64,000 nt of DNA from Variovorax sp. IB41 (GCF_016405905.1 NZ_JAEFCB010000024.1:24364-88363), one strand, 5' to 3'; shown: positions 1 through 8,784, counted from the first letter of the stretch. The notes: generated by a model not told the origin, from the letters alone. Program-made: numbers and translations.

Positions 1-149
1 GGCGCGATCTGCGCCTCGGTGACCTGGTAGCTCACGCCTTCGGTCACGCCGATCACCAGCGCGTGGGCCGAGGCGCCGGCCGTGACGAGGAGCGCCGCCA
101 GAGCGCGCGCGGCCGTGCGAAGCGACGGGGAAAGGGGGCGGAGTTGCAT
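1..149 (-). CDS. Exported protein, N-terminus only (possible PhnD-type binding protein)
   Basis: Only the first 49 codons lie in the window; the gene continues past the left edge. Translation from the ATG at 149 gives an Arg-containing N-terminus, a hydrophobic stretch (ALAALLVTAGASAHA) ending in a plausible signal-peptidase I site, and then LVIGVTEGVSYQVTE. That opening strand resembles the start of mature phosphate/phosphonate-type periplasmic solute-binding proteins (PhnD family). Seen: a signal peptide and the start of a mature domain. Inferred: a periplasmic binding protein. The family call is tentative because the diagnostic part is missing. It is divergent from the MFS cassette, with about 250 bp between them. 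Confidence 0.4.
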   Translation of the reverse strand, partial: MQLRPLSPSLRTAARALAALLVTAGASAHALVIGVTEGVSYQVTEAQIA

Positions 150-235
150 CGAGAGCTTTCTTTCGGATTGTGGCCAGATTGTTACAACATGTTTGTTCCG
201 ATCATAGACAGCCGAAAGGGCGGCGGCCTCACGGG

Positions 236-245
236 TTAGTACTAA
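236..245. promoter_or_regulatory. 10-bp perfect palindrome in divergent intergenic region
   Basis: TTAGTACTAA is a perfect palindrome in the 252-bp gap between the leftward exported protein and the rightward MFS gene. It could be a regulator half of that divergent promoter region, for example for the LysR protein encoded at 4939. Short palindromes also occur by chance, so this is only a candidate. The rest of the gap is less GC-rich than the flanking genes and has no further gene. Confidence 0.25.
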
Positions 246-401
246 GGGCAACAGTTTTGCGGCAACCGCGCAACGCCCGCAGCTATCTCGTTCGGAGATA
301 CGCAGGTCTTCAATCCATATGAATCTTGCGCGTTAACCCGCTGCGGCGAGGCCGGGTGGCGCCGCGACCATCGTCTGCACAACGAAAGCGAGACACCACC
401 C

Positions 402-1721
402 ATGAGCACTCCCGCAATGACACAGCCCTACGAGGGCCGCTTCGACAGCACCTCCGACGCGGTCTACCGCAAGGTCAGCTGGCGCCTGATTCCGCTGCTG
501 TTCCTCTGCTACATCGTGGCCTACCTGGACCGCGTGAACGTCGGCTTCGCCAAGCTGCAGATGCAGGGCGACCTGCAGTTCAGCGAGGCGGTGTATGGCC
601 TGGGTGCAGGCATCTTCTTCGTCGGCTACTTCCTCTTCGAGGTGCCGAGCAACGTGGTGCTGCACCGCGTGGGCGCGCGCCGCTGGATCGCGCGGATCAT
701 GGTCACCTGGGGCCTCCTGTCGGCAGCCACGATGTTCGTGAGTTCGCCGATGTCGTTCTACGTCATTCGCTTCTTGCTCGGCGCGGCCGAGGCGGGCTTC
801 TTCCCCGGGATCATCCTGTACCTCACCTACTGGTACCCGGCCGCGCGGCGCGGCAAGGCGACCTCGCTGTTCCTCGCGGCGATTCCGTTCGCGGGCATCC
901 TGGGCGGGCCGATCTCGGGCTGGATATTGCAGGGCATGAACGGCGTGCACGGCTGGGCGGGATGGCAGTGGCTCTTCCTGCTGCAGGGCCTGCCGACCGT
1001 GGCGCTCGGCGTGGTCGTGTGGCGCTACCTGGACGACCGCGTGAAGGACGCGCAATGGCTCACGCCGGCCGAGCGCGAGCTCATCGCCCGCGACATCGCG
1101 GCCGAAGACGCGGGCAAGCCGGAAGCGAAGATCCTCACCGTGCTCGCCAACCCGCGCGTGTGGCTCTTGGCGCTGGTGTACTTCTCGTTCGTCTCGGGGC
1201 TCTACGGCATCTCGTTCTGGCTGCCGAGCATCATCAAGGCGATCGGCGTGAAGGGTGCGCTGGACATCGGCCTGGTGAGCGCCATCCCCTGGGCCTTCGG
1301 CGTCGTCGCGATGTACCTGGTGGCGCGCAGTGCCGACCGGCGCCTGGAGTACCGCTGGCACAGCGCCATCGCGGCCGTGGTCGGCGCCGTCGGGCTGGTG
1401 CTGAGCGTGGCCTTCCACGGCAACGCGGTGTATGCGATGGCCGGGCTCACGCTCGCCACGATGGGCATCATGGCGACGCTGCCGATCTTCTGGGGCATGC
1501 CCACTGCGTTCCTCGGCGGCGCGGCGGCCGCGGCGGGCATCGCCTTCATCAATTCCTTCGGCAACCTCTCGGGCTTCAGCGCGCCTTTCATGATCGGCCT
1601 GATCAAGGACGCGACGCAGAGCACCGACGCGGGCCTGCACATGCTGGCCGCGCTGCTCGTCATCGGCACGGTGCTCGTGCTTTTCGTCAAGCCGCCAGCC
1701 GCTTCGTCCCTCAAGCGCTGA
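402..1721 (+). CDS. MFS transporter, anion:cation symporter type
   Basis: A 439-residue integral membrane protein with twelve predicted helices in two halves. The N-terminal sequence (YRKVSWRLIPLLFLCYIVAYLDRVNVGFA) is typical of the anion:cation symporter branch of the major facilitator superfamily, whose members import phthalate, hydroxyphenylacetate, glucarate or tartrate with protons. The family loop motif follows helix 2 (NVVLHRVGARRWIAR), and a charged cytoplasmic loop of about 45 residues separates the halves. It is the first gene of a co-directional run with an FAD oxidase and a tannase-family esterase, so the likely cargo is the acid released by the esterase or the substrate of the oxidase. 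The substrate itself cannot be read from sequence. The ATG at 402 has only a weak ribosome site; a second Met lies five codons in. Confidence 0.85.
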   Translation: MSTPAMTQPYEGRFDSTSDAVYRKVSWRLIPLLFLCYIVAYLDRVNVGFAKLQMQGDLQFSEAVYGLGAGIFFVGYFLFEVPSNVVLHRVGARRWIARIMVTWGLLSAATMFVSSPMSFYVIRFLLGAAEAGFFPGIILYLTYWYPAARRGKATSLFLAAIPFAGILGGPISGWILQGMNGVHGWAGWQWLFLLQGLPTVALGVVVWRYLDDRVKDAQWLTPAERELIARDIAAEDAGKPEAKILTVLANPRVWLLALVYFSFVSGLYGISFWLPSIIKAIGVKGALDIGLVSAIPWAFGVVAMYLVARSADRRLEYRWHSAIAAVVGAVGLVLSVAFHGNAVYAMAGLTLATMGIMATLPIFWGMPTAFLGGAAAAAGIAFINSFGNLSGFSAPFMIGLIKDATQSTDAGLHMLAALLVIGTVLVLFVKPPAASSLKR

Positions 1722-1784
1722 GGCGATCCCCGCACCGCGGCATTCGCCCGCGGTGCTTCTCCAGAGTTCAGGAAAGAAGACCCC

Positions 1785-3230
1785 ATGGATGCGGTTGTGA
1801 GTTCCCCTGCGCGCGCGAAACGCCGCGCCCCCTCGAGCGAGCTGCTCGCGCTGCTGCAGCGCCGCTTCGGCGAACGCTGCTCGACCAGCCAGGCCGTGCT
1901 GCTGCAGCACGGCACCGACGAATCGGCGTACCTGCCGCAGCCGCCCGACGCGGTCGTCTTCGTGCAGAGCACCGACGAGGTGGCCTTCGTCGTCAGGGCC
2001 TGTGCGCGGGAGCGCGTGCCGGTCATCGGCTTCGGCGTGGGCTCGTCGGTCGAAGGGCACCTGCTCGCGGTGGAGGGCGGCGTGTGCGTCGACTTCTCGC
2101 AGATGAACAAGGTGCTGGCCATCCGCCCCGGCGACCTCACGGCCACGGTCGAGGCGGGCGTGACGCGGGGGCAACTGAACGCGGCGCTGCTGGAGACCGG
2201 CTTCTTCTTCTCCGTCGATCCGGGGGCGGACGCCTCCATCGGCGGCATGGTCGCGACGGCGGCCTCGGGCACGAACACCGTGCGCTACGGCACGATGCGC
2301 GACAACCTCCTGAGCCTCACGGTGGTCACCGCGAACGGCGACGTGGTGCGCACCGCATCGCAGGCGCGCAAGAGCTCGGCGGGCTACAACCTCACGCAGC
2401 TGTACTGCGGCTCCGAAGGCACGCTGGGCCTCATCACCGAGGTGACCGTGCGGCTGCATCCGCACCCCGAGGCCTATGCGGCGGCGGTGGTGCATTTCCC
2501 GACGGTGGCGGCTGCGGTCGATTGCGTGATCGAGTCGATCCAGATGGGCGTGCCGCTCGCGCGTGCCGAGATGCTGGACGCGCTCACCATCCGCGCCGTC
2601 AACGCGCACAGCCGCACCGCGCTCGCCGAGAACCCCACGCTGTTCCTCGAATTCGGCGCAAGCAAGACGCAGATCGACGAGCAGTCGGACATCGTGCGCG
2701 AGATCGCGGCCAATCACGGCGGCGGCGAGTTCCAGTGGGCCCATCTGCAGGAGGAGCGATCGCGCCTCTGGACGCCGCGCCACCACGCCTACTTCGCGTG
2801 CCTGCAGCTGAAGGCCGGCAGCCGCAGCCTCACCACCGATGCCTGCGTGCCGCTCTCGGCGCTCGCGCAGTGCGTGGAAGAAACGCAGGCCGACATCGCC
2901 GAGCATGGCCTGCTCGCGCCCGTGTTCGGCCACGTGGGCGACGGCAATTTCCATTGCCTTGTGCTGGTCGATCCGAACGACGCGGCCGAGAACGAAGCCG
3001 CCGAAGACTTCAGCCACCGGCTCGTGCAGCGCGCGCTGCGCCATGGCGGCACATCGACCGGCGAGCACGGCGTGGGCCTTCACAAGATGCAGTACCTCGT
3101 CGAGGAACACGGCGTGCACACCGTCGGGCTGATGCGCGCCATCAAGCAGGCGCTGGACCCGCATGACATCTTCAACCCCGGAAAGATCATCGGCCCGGCC
3201 GAGGCTGTCCACACCCACCAGGAGACATGA
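1785..3230 (+). CDS. FAD-binding oxidoreductase, GlcD / D-lactate dehydrogenase type
   Basis: A 481-residue flavoprotein of the VAO/PCMH superfamily. The FAD-binding PCMH domain spans about residues 50-225: GFGVGSSVEGH forms the pyrophosphate loop, and GGMVATAASGTNTVRYG is the signature where GlcD and D-lactate dehydrogenases bind FAD. The C-terminal oxidase domain ends with GHVGDGNFH and STGEHGVGLHK, hallmarks of D-2-hydroxyacid dehydrogenases. Expected reaction: oxidation of a D-2-hydroxy acid to a 2-oxo acid, with electrons passed to cytochrome c or quinone. The ATG at 1785 follows an AGGAAAGAAG ribosome site, about 60 bp after the MFS stop, and the tannase-family gene begins 3 bp after this stop. 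Transporter, oxidase and esterase therefore look like one transcript. The exact substrate (lactate, glycolate or an aryl-substituted hydroxy acid) is not determined. Confidence 0.82.
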   Translation: MDAVVSSPARAKRRAPSSELLALLQRRFGERCSTSQAVLLQHGTDESAYLPQPPDAVVFVQSTDEVAFVVRACARERVPVIGFGVGSSVEGHLLAVEGGVCVDFSQMNKVLAIRPGDLTATVEAGVTRGQLNAALLETGFFFSVDPGADASIGGMVATAASGTNTVRYGTMRDNLLSLTVVTANGDVVRTASQARKSSAGYNLTQLYCGSEGTLGLITEVTVRLHPHPEAYAAAVVHFPTVAAAVDCVIESIQMGVPLARAEMLDALTIRAVNAHSRTALAENPTLFLEFGASKTQIDEQSDIVREIAANHGGGEFQWAHLQEERSRLWTPRHHAYFACLQLKAGSRSLTTDACVPLSALAQCVEETQADIAEHGLLAPVFGHVGDGNFHCLVLVDPNDAAENEAAEDFSHRLVQRALRHGGTSTGEHGVGLHKMQYLVEEHGVHTVGLMRAIKQALDPHDIFNPGKIIGPAEAVHTHQET

Positions 3231-3233
3231 AAA

Positions 3234-4859
3234 ATGAACACCAGGCACACGCTCACCGCGATCGCGGTCGTCATGTTTGCGGCCGGTTGCGGCGGAGGCG
3301 GGGCCAACGGGGGCTTCTCGCCGCTGCTGCCTCCGGCCGCTCCTCCCGCACCGCCTCCCGCTGCACCGCCGCCGCCAGCCATGTCGCTCGCCGAGAAATG
3401 CCCCACGCTGAAGGGGCAGACGCTGGCAGGCGGCGCGGTCGCCATCGACGATGCGAAGCTCGTCGCCGCATCGGCGCCGCAGCCCGAGTACTGCGTGGTG
3501 ACCGCGAGCTTCAAGGGCTCCGCGCTGCGCTTCGAGGCGCGCCTTCCCACCGCGGATTGGAACGGCAAGCTCGCCTTCATCGGCGGCGGCGGCTTCGATG
3601 GCCAGATGCCCACGGCCACCGCGGCGCAGTTCAGCGAATCGATCTTCACCGAGCGCTACGCGACCGTCGGCACCAACGGCGGCTATGACTACCCGGGCGC
3701 GACAGATCTGAACTACTTCAAGGGCGAGTTCGCGCTCGACGATGCCAAGCTGCTTGACTTCACCCAGCAGTCCGAGCACCGCGCGCTGCCGCCGGGCAAG
3801 GAGGTGATCGCGCAGTTCTTCGGCACCGCGCCCACGCGCAGCTACTTCGAAGGCTGCTCGATGGGCGGGCACGACGCGATGATGCAGGCCCAGCGCTTTC
3901 CCGACGACTTCGACGGCATCGTGGCGCGCGCGCCGGCCGGCAACATCATGGGCCTGTTCATGCAGTTCAACCGCATCGCCAAGCAGGTGCGCGTGCCGGC
4001 CAATACGCTGAATCCGGCCAAGCAGACGCTGCTGGCCAACGCGGTGCTCGCGCAATGCGACGGGCTCGACGGCGTGGCGGACGGCATCATCTCCAAGCCC
4101 GCGGCATGCACCTTCGATGCGACGGCGCTGCGCTGCGCGGCCGGTGCGGACACGGGCGACAGTTGCCTGTCGGATGCGCAGATCGCCACCGTCAACACCA
4201 TCACCTCGCCGGTCGCGACGTCGGATGGCGCGTGGTCGCACGCGGGCTACAACTTCGGCGCGGAGAACTCGCCCAAGGGCTGGGGCGAGTACATCTGGCC
4301 GCAGGCGGCATTTGGCGGCGCGTCGGTGCAGGGCCTGTTCTCCGATGGCTTCGTGCGCTCGTTCATCACGCGCGATGCGGCCTTCGACACCAGCACCTGG
4401 AATGCGGACCAGTGGCTCGCGCGCATGGGCGTCATCGGCGGCCTGTTCAGCGCGGCCGATCCGGATCTGAATCGGCTGCATGCGCACGGCGCGAAGCTGA
4501 TCATGTGGAACGGCACCAACGACACCTCGGTGAGCGCGCGCGACAACGCGCATTACTACGAGCAGGTGGTGAGCACCCTGGGCGCGCAGAAGGCGGACGA
4601 GACGGTCGAGCTGTTCCTTGCGCCCGGCGTGGGCCATTGCTTCGGCGGCGCGGGGCCCGACAAGGTCGACCTGCTCAAGGCGATGTCCACCTGGGTGGAG
4701 CAGGGCGTGCCCGCCTCGGCGCAGAAGCTGGTGCACCGCAAGGTCGATGCGGCAGGCGCCACCACGATGGCGCGCCCGATGTGCAAGTACCCCGCGTACC
4801 CGCGCTACAAGGGCGCGGGCGACGTGAACGATGCGGCGAGCTTCGATTGCGTGAATTGA
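3234..4859 (+). CDS. Tannase/feruloyl esterase family alpha/beta hydrolase, probable lipoprotein
   Basis: A 541-residue secreted esterase. Residues 1-19 form an export signal ending AAGC at Cys19, a lipobox-like site that lacks the usual Leu, then a Gly run and a Pro/Ala-rich linker to about residue 49. The catalytic domain carries the family CS-D-HC signature: GCSMGG with Cys208-Ser209, Asp430 (WNGTND) and His468-Cys469 (GVGHC). In characterised members the paired cysteines form a disulfide next to the triad. CDGLDGVADG (about 275-284) is the calcium-loop motif of the lid. The family includes tannases, feruloyl esterases and MHETase, and cleaves esters of aromatic acids outside the cytoplasm. 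The start at 3234 is preferred over an out-of-frame ATG at 3227 because it gives the signal peptide and sits 8 nt after GGAGA. Which ester it cleaves is unknown. Confidence 0.85.
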   Translation: MNTRHTLTAIAVVMFAAGCGGGGANGGFSPLLPPAAPPAPPPAAPPPPAMSLAEKCPTLKGQTLAGGAVAIDDAKLVAASAPQPEYCVVTASFKGSALRFEARLPTADWNGKLAFIGGGGFDGQMPTATAAQFSESIFTERYATVGTNGGYDYPGATDLNYFKGEFALDDAKLLDFTQQSEHRALPPGKEVIAQFFGTAPTRSYFEGCSMGGHDAMMQAQRFPDDFDGIVARAPAGNIMGLFMQFNRIAKQVRVPANTLNPAKQTLLANAVLAQCDGLDGVADGIISKPAACTFDATALRCAAGADTGDSCLSDAQIATVNTITSPVATSDGAWSHAGYNFGAENSPKGWGEYIWPQAAFGGASVQGLFSDGFVRSFITRDAAFDTSTWNADQWLARMGVIGGLFSAADPDLNRLHAHGAKLIMWNGTNDTSVSARDNAHYYEQVVSTLGAQKADETVELFLAPGVGHCFGGAGPDKVDLLKAMSTWVEQGVPASAQKLVHRKVDAAGATTMARPMCKYPAYPRYKGAGDVNDAASFDCVN

Positions 4860-4938
4860 AGGGGCGCACAGAAAAACCGTCACCCTAGAATGACCGGCCG
4901 CCCCTGCACCCCCGCAGCGTGCGGCCGGAGACACGCCG

Positions 4939-5904
4939 ATGGAGTTGCGCCAGTTCAAGTATTTCGTCGCCATCGTCGATTGCGGCAGCCTCTCGCGCGC
5001 GGCCCAGCAGCTCTTCGTGGCGCAGTCGGCGCTCAGCAAGCAGATGGCCGAGCTCGAAGGCGAGCTGGGCACCCAGCTGCTGCTGCGCAGCCGCAACGGC
5101 GTGGCCGTCACCGAAGCGGGCAAGGTCTTCTACGAATACGCGCAGGGCATCACCAAGCAGGTGGGCGATGCGAAGGCCGCGGTGCATGTGGCGGCCGATT
5201 CGGTGGTCGGCTCGGTGGTGGCCGCGCTGCCGCAGAGCGTGTCGCCGATGATCGCGCTGCCGCTCATGCGCGCGGCCGCCAGGCGCTACCCCGACGTGGT
5301 GTTTCACCTCAACGAAGAGCTCACCGGCAACATGGCCGACCAGCTGCTGCGTGGCCGCGTCGACGTGGCGATCTTCTCGCCCACCATGCCCGCCGAAGAC
5401 ATCGCCTTCACGCCGCTCGTCGAAGAGGATTTCGTCTTTCTCGAATCGCCGCAAGACCCGCGCGCCTTGCCGCCGGGCGACGTGAGCATCGCGCAGGCCA
5501 CGGCGCGTCCGCTGGTGTGGCCCGCCAATGCGCATGGCCACTGCACGCGCTGGCTGGTGGATGCGGTGCTCGAGGCGGCGGGCCAGCCGGCGGCGCGCGT
5601 TGCCGCGGAAATCAACTCGGTCTACACGCTCAAGGCCGCGGTGGAAGCGGGGCTCGGCGCGACCATCATGCCGCTCGGCCTCGCGCAGCGCGAGGTGCGC
5701 GAAGACCGCTTGCGGGCGCACCGCATCGATTCGCCCGCGATGTTCCGAACGCTCGGGCTGTGCGTGTCGGTGCACCTGCCGACGACCAATGCGAAGCGTG
5801 CGATCTGCACGTTGATCAGCGACGTGATTCGCGACCTGTGCACCAGCGGCCAGTGGGAAGGCACGCGGCTGGCGGCACCGGCCGGCAAGCCGAAACGGGC
5901 CTAG
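4939..5904 (+). CDS. LysR-family transcriptional regulator
   Basis: A 321-residue LTTR. The winged helix-turn-helix occupies residues 1-60 (MELRQFKYFVAIVDCGSLSR, AAQQLFVAQSALSKQMAELE), and the inducer-binding domain with two alpha/beta subdomains spans about 90-300. The N-terminus (LRQFKYF..V...GSLSRAAQ.L..AQ.ALS.Q) resembles the Nac/Cbl-like and aromatic-catabolism LTTRs. It lies 80 bp downstream of the esterase in the same direction, so it probably controls the MFS-oxidase-esterase cassette, although LTTRs are more often divergent from their targets. The ATG at 4939 is fixed by the family N-terminus, which begins directly with the HTH. A short basic C-terminal tail follows the domain. Confidence 0.88.
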   Translation: MELRQFKYFVAIVDCGSLSRAAQQLFVAQSALSKQMAELEGELGTQLLLRSRNGVAVTEAGKVFYEYAQGITKQVGDAKAAVHVAADSVVGSVVAALPQSVSPMIALPLMRAAARRYPDVVFHLNEELTGNMADQLLRGRVDVAIFSPTMPAEDIAFTPLVEEDFVFLESPQDPRALPPGDVSIAQATARPLVWPANAHGHCTRWLVDAVLEAAGQPAARVAAEINSVYTLKAAVEAGLGATIMPLGLAQREVREDRLRAHRIDSPAMFRTLGLCVSVHLPTTNAKRAICTLISDVIRDLCTSGQWEGTRLAAPAGKPKRA

Positions 5905-5915
5905 CCGCCCAGGAC

Positions 5916-6608
5916 TCACGCCTTGCGCTTGCGCGCAACGGCCTTGGCGGCAGGAACAGGTGCCGGTGCGGTGGCGGCGAACAGCCGCGAGATGGAGTGC
6001 CGCACCGCCGCTTGCATTTCCTCGATGGCCTTCGCATCGCCCGACAGGTGCTTGAGCAGCGCCTGCTGGAAGAGGCCGTCGAAAAGCGCATAGGTGGCCG
6101 AAGGCGGCAGCCCGGGCGCTTCGCCCGAGAGCTCGGCGAAGCGGCTCATGATGCGCCAGATCATGTCTTCCAGGCTCTTGTCGATGTGCACCACGTCGTC
6201 ATGGAAGGCCTTCTCGAAGAGCGCCTGCGAGCGCAGGTCGTACCAGAGCCGGTGCACGTGGCCTTCGTCGCGCAGCGTGTCGCCCAGGCTCTGCAGGAAA
6301 CCTTCCATCAGCTCGTCGTAGCTGGTGGCGCTGTCCACCGCATGGTCGTAGCGCGTGACGCAGCGCGCCTTGTACTGCTTGACGCTGCAGATGATCAGGT
6401 CGACCTTGTCGCTGAAGTAGTAGTGCAGCACGCCGTGCGAGAACTCCGAGTTCTGCGCGATCTCGCGAAGGCTCGTGCGTGCGTAGCCGAGCGTGGCCAG
6501 GGTGGTGAGGGCCGCTTCGCCGAGTTCGGCGCGCCGCTCGGCGAACTTGTCCACCCGTGTCTTGGGTACGCGCGCGGCGTGTTTCTTTACCCGTTCATGT
6601 GACGTCAT
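5916..6608 (-). CDS. TetR-family repressor, BetI-like
   Basis: A 230-residue repressor. The TetR HTH covers about residues 25-70 (EAALTTLATLGYARTSLREI, then FSHGVLHYYFSDKVDLI), and the C-terminal ligand domain is of the BetI-like type. The frame stays open upstream, but the ATG at 6608 is chosen because an earlier start would add about 50 residues encoded by the operator region. The tail is basic (AVARKRKA). The gene is divergent from the SDR-ligase operon, with two 14-bp palindromes between them. It is therefore likely an autorepressor and the repressor of that operon, responding to a substrate or acyl-CoA intermediate. It is tail-to-tail with the LysR gene, 11 bp apart. Confidence 0.85.
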   Translation of the reverse strand: MTSHERVKKHAARVPKTRVDKFAERRAELGEAALTTLATLGYARTSLREIAQNSEFSHGVLHYYFSDKVDLIICSVKQYKARCVTRYDHAVDSATSYDELMEGFLQSLGDTLRDEGHVHRLWYDLRSQALFEKAFHDDVVHIDKSLEDMIWRIMSRFAELSGEAPGLPPSATYALFDGLFQQALLKHLSGDAKAIEEMQAAVRHSISRLFAATAPAPVPAAKAVARKRKA

Positions 6609-6722
6609 TTCGAGCCCGGCCGCATGGCATGCCGGCCGCCGTGTTTCCTGATGATTGCAAACCATAGCACGCATGCGGGAGAAGGCCCACATCCTGTGAC
6701 ATGCATGCCATTTTATGAAATC

Positions 6723-6773
6723 TTGACAGTTGTCAAAAGAAACCTTGACACCCGTCAAGTCGATTTCTAGGAT
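6723..6773 (+). promoter_or_regulatory. SDR-operon promoter with two TetR operators
   Basis: Two near-identical dyads lie side by side: TTGACAGTTGTCAA (6723-6736) and TTGACACCCGTCAA (6745-6758). Their centres are 22 bp apart, two helical turns, so two dimers would bind the same DNA face. The second dyad contains the -35 hexamer TTGACA (6745-6750); 17 bp later comes TAGGAT (6768-6773) as the -10. Repressor bound there would block RNA polymerase. The site lies between the divergent TetR gene and the SDR gene it most likely controls. Confidence 0.65.
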
Positions 6774-6813
6774 GCCCCTTCCATCTCAACAACATATCGA
6801 CAGGAGACAAGTG

Positions 6814-7617
6814 ATGGCCAAGTTCGACTTGAAAGGGCGCAAGGCCCTGGTGACGGGTGGCGCGCGCGGCATTGGCGCGAGCATTGCCGAAGCGCTCGTG
6901 CAGGCAGGCGCCTCGGTGATGATCGGCGACGTGCTCGCCGACGTGGGGCGCGGCACGGCGCAGCGACTCTCCGCCTCGGGCGCTAAGGTGGGCTTCGTCC
7001 CACTGGACGTGACCAAGGACGGCGACTGGGCCGCCGCCGCCGAGACCACGGTGAAGGAGCTGGGCGGCTTCGACATCCTCGTGAACAACGCCGGCATCGA
7101 GATCACCTCGCTGGTGATCGACGTGGACGGCGACGACCTGCGCCGCATGCTCGACGTGAACGTGGCCGGCACGCTCTTGGGCATGAAGCACGCGTTCCGC
7201 GCGATGCGCCCCGGCGGCAGCGCGGGCAACGGCGGTGCGGTGGTGAACATCGCATCGGTCGCGGCCACCATCGCGTTCCCCGCGATCGCCGGTTATTCCG
7301 CCACCAAGTCCGCCGTCGACCGCGCCACGCGCGTGGCCGCGATGGAGTCCGGAAAGCTGGGCTACGGCGTGCGCGTGAACTGCATCTATCCGGGCCTCGT
7401 GCCCACCGACATGGGCATGAAGCTCGCCAGCGACATCGTGGCCGCGGGTCTCGCGCCAAGCGTCGAGGCCGCGGTCGGCGACGTGATCGGCCAGACGCCG
7501 CTCGGGCGCCTGGGCGAAGTCGGCGACATGGCCGACGTGGTGGTCTTCCTCTGCTCCGATGCTGCCCGGTTCATCACCGGCGCGGGCCTCGCGGTGGATG
7601 GCGGCATGGGCATGTGA
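6814..7617 (+). CDS. SDR-family NAD(P)-dependent oxidoreductase
   Basis: A 267-residue classical short-chain dehydrogenase. It has the cofactor motif TGGARGIG (residues 14-21), NNAG after strand 4, and catalytic Ser148, Tyr161 and Lys165 (YSATK). The C-terminal motif FITGAGLAVDGGMGM is standard for the family. The ATG at 6814 is chosen over upstream in-frame starts because it follows AGGAGA by six bases and because the upstream DNA is the operator region. First gene of a three-gene operon with a saccharopine-dehydrogenase-like protein and an acyl-CoA synthetase, so a hydroxyacyl or alicyclic alcohol substrate is plausible. The substrate cannot be assigned from sequence. Confidence 0.88.
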   Translation: MAKFDLKGRKALVTGGARGIGASIAEALVQAGASVMIGDVLADVGRGTAQRLSASGAKVGFVPLDVTKDGDWAAAAETTVKELGGFDILVNNAGIEITSLVIDVDGDDLRRMLDVNVAGTLLGMKHAFRAMRPGGSAGNGGAVVNIASVAATIAFPAIAGYSATKSAVDRATRVAAMESGKLGYGVRVNCIYPGLVPTDMGMKLASDIVAAGLAPSVEAAVGDVIGQTPLGRLGEVGDMADVVVFLCSDAARFITGAGLAVDGGMGM

Positions 7618-7642
7618 TCAAGCAAAAAAAGGAGAGACAACC

Positions 7643-8779
7643 ATGAGCAGCAGCAAGAAGAAACCCGTCGTCGTCTACGGCGCCTCCGGCTACACCGGGC
7701 GCCTCGTGTGCGAGTACCTGCGCGAGTACAACATCCCCTTCGTCGCGGCGGGCCGCAGCAAGGAGAAGCTGGACGCGGCGATGAAGTCCCACGTGCCCGG
7801 CATCGAGACCGCGAACTACGAGGTGGTGGAGGTCGCGCATTCGGTCAGCGCGCTCACCGAGCTCTTCACTGGCGCCTCGGTGGTGCTCAACACGGTGGGG
7901 CCGTTCGCCAAGTTCGGGCCCGAGGTGGTCGAGGCGTGTCTCGCGGCCGGGTGCCACTACACGGACACCACGGGCGAGCAGGACTGGCTCATCACGCTCG
8001 AGGAGAAATTCGGCGCCAAGTTCGCCGACGCGGGGCTCCTTCTTTCGCCCGGCCTTGCGCACATGTACACCACCGGCGAGATCGCCGCGCAGCTGTGCCT
8101 GGAGACGCCCGGCCTCGACACGCTGGACATTGCCGTGTTCTGGGGCGGCAGCCCGACCATCGCGTCCACGCAGACCATCCTGGTGAACGCGGCCACCTCC
8201 AAGGCCTATTACCTGGAGCAGAACGAGTACGCGGAGTGGCAGCCCGACGCGGGCCTCTACCACCTGTCGATTCCGGGCCAGCACGAGGCGGCGCTTGCGC
8301 TGCCCTGGGGCGGCACCTCGCACCCGGTGTGGTTCAAGCGCGATCCGCGCGTGGCCAACGTGAAGGTGCTCGGCGGCGTCTTCAACAAGGCGCTGATGCA
8401 GGGCGTGCCGCAGATCGTGGCCGCCGCGCTCAAGGCCACCGAGGGCATGAACGAGGAGGACCGCTACGCGGCCCTCGCGCAGACGGCCGCGGGCGTCATG
8501 AACACCATGCCGCCGCGCGAGAACCCGCGCATCAACAAGTCCGTCGATTCGGTGCATGCATCGGGGCCGCTGGGCCGTGTGCACTGCGTGATCTTCGGCA
8601 ACTGCAACTACAAGCAAACCGGCTTGCTGCAGGCCTATGCGGCGGCCTCGCTGCTGCAGCAGGCACCGCGCCGCGCGGGCTTCGCCTCGGGCTGCCAGGC
8701 CTTCGGGCATCGCGAGCTGCTGGGTGCGCTGCGCGGCTTCGGGCTGGTGCAGGAGCCCATGCTCACGCGGATGGGTTGA
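7643..8779 (+). CDS. Saccharopine dehydrogenase-like NAD(P)-binding protein
   Basis: A 378-residue protein with an N-terminal Rossmann fold. GASGYTG (residues 13-19) and an Arg in AAGRS after strand 2 match the saccharopine-dehydrogenase/trans-acting enoyl-reductase superfamily. In that family the C-terminal half often binds acyl groups or modifies a partner enzyme. The gene starts at the ATG at 7643 after GGAGAG, 25 bp downstream of the SDR, and ends five bases before the acyl-CoA synthetase. True saccharopine dehydrogenase is unlikely: the protein is short and the context is acyl-CoA metabolism. An enoyl or keto reductase acting on a CoA ester is a reasonable inference, not shown by the sequence. 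Confidence 0.7.
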   Translation: MSSSKKKPVVVYGASGYTGRLVCEYLREYNIPFVAAGRSKEKLDAAMKSHVPGIETANYEVVEVAHSVSALTELFTGASVVLNTVGPFAKFGPEVVEACLAAGCHYTDTTGEQDWLITLEEKFGAKFADAGLLLSPGLAHMYTTGEIAAQLCLETPGLDTLDIAVFWGGSPTIASTQTILVNAATSKAYYLEQNEYAEWQPDAGLYHLSIPGQHEAALALPWGGTSHPVWFKRDPRVANVKVLGGVFNKALMQGVPQIVAAALKATEGMNEEDRYAALAQTAAGVMNTMPPRENPRINKSVDSVHASGPLGRVHCVIFGNCNYKQTGLLQAYAAASLLQQAPRRAGFASGCQAFGHRELLGALRGFGLVQEPMLTRMG

Positions 8780-8784
8780 GCGCG

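Noticed and set aside
333..5123. Very long open frame on the minus strand across the MFS, oxidase and esterase genes
   Set aside because: It is an antisense shadow created by high third-position GC; its translation is low-complexity Arg/Ala/His-rich, while the plus-strand frames show clear families.
7643..8779. Lysine-pathway saccharopine dehydrogenase
   Set aside because: The protein shares only the NAD(P)-binding half; the operon context is acyl-CoA metabolism.
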